Positions 63,807-64,000 of a stretch of 64,000 bases of DNA are shown here, piece by piece. The notes beneath the pieces are model-generated. The model was not told the origin of the DNA. It was given only the letters and a program-made list of their open reading frames with translations, and searched no databases. The stretch's first letter is position 1; every line of letters starts with the position of its first letter. Both the position numbers and the translations under genes were made by a program. The stretch spans positions 434,001 to 498,000 of the forward strand of contig NZ_AP028070.1 in the NCBI RefSeq assembly GCF_030297175.1. Direction: 5' to 3'. This DNA is from Marinobacter sp. LA51. GTDB lineage: Bacteria > Pseudomonadota > Gammaproteobacteria > Pseudomonadales > Oleiphilaceae.

Positions 63807-64000
63807 GGTGGTCGAAATCCTTTTAAAGGTGAGCTTCCGGGCTACTATAAGCGAAATCCCTCAGGCCTGTCAGTAACGGACAGGCCGATCTACCGCTTCA
63901 CATATTGCGGACCAATCGCGTAAAGTATGGCTCATCTCGATAAGGGTGAAAGGTTGTTTCAACAACGAGGCAATCATTCAGCGAAGTGAACAGCGCCCTG
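63807..64000. other. Upstream region of ppx at the window edge
   Basis: The last 194 bases hold the ppx promoter and probably the 5' region of a divergent gene beyond the window (in Pseudomonas relatives this is often thioredoxin and rho; that is only an expectation). I see no gene start inside it. Confidence 0.5.

Overview
The window is GC-rich, densely coded chromosomal DNA from a gammaproteobacterium. Gene content and protein similarity point to the Marinobacter/Pseudomonas side of the class: a full alginate operon with Pseudomonas-like proteins, Rsd/AlgQ, Rmf, TupABC, PldA, cytochrome c5 and a convergent yheS/ppx pair. The genus is an inference. I see no phage, insertion sequence, CRISPR array or rRNA. 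One tRNA is present (Arg, anticodon CCG).

Layout. 1-7902: a molybdenum/tungsten enzyme maturation island. On the + strand are the end of a 4Fe-4S ferredoxin, an Mrp/ApbC carrier, a lipoate-ligase-fold protein lacking the usual lysine, and a DUF6505-like protein, the last three joined by ATGA overlaps. Facing them on the - strand is tupB-tupC-tupA-fdhD-mobA-mobB-moeA. Together these import tungstate or molybdate, build the bis-MGD cofactor, sulfurate it and supply Fe-S clusters, almost certainly for a formate dehydrogenase lying left of the window. 8117-15098: an orphan periplasmic binding protein and two large hybrid histidine kinases; the second carries a FixL-like PAS domain with the haem-ligand histidine. 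15213-15751: glutaredoxin-like protein, terminator, tRNA-Arg.

16449-33977: a complete alginate operon in the order algD-8-44-K-E-G-I-J-F-X-L-A, followed by a ManB-type phosphomannomutase. AlgA and the mutase make GDP-mannose, AlgD oxidises it, Alg8/Alg44 polymerise it under c-di-GMP control, AlgG epimerises, AlgI/J/F/X acetylate, AlgL trims, and AlgK/AlgE export. The X-L pair is displaced compared with Pseudomonas aeruginosa. The operon has a roughly 700-bp AT-richer leader and several strong intercistronic hairpins without T-tracts.

34000-43822: yaeQ, lrgA/lrgB (holin/antiholin-like), then a dipeptide ABC transporter with a LysR regulator and a prolidase, a likely peptide uptake-and-hydrolysis module. 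43921-46109: Fur-box-preceded bfd, bacterioferritin, and a second phosphomannomutase very similar to the alginate-linked one. 46110-64000: housekeeping and envelope genes (pldA, cytochrome c5, rep, a GGDEF-EAL protein, tex, gshA, rmf, a FliL-like protein, dsbB, rsd/algQ, an FKBP isomerase, yheS, ppx), with clear terminators and one long palindromic element at 46140-46233.
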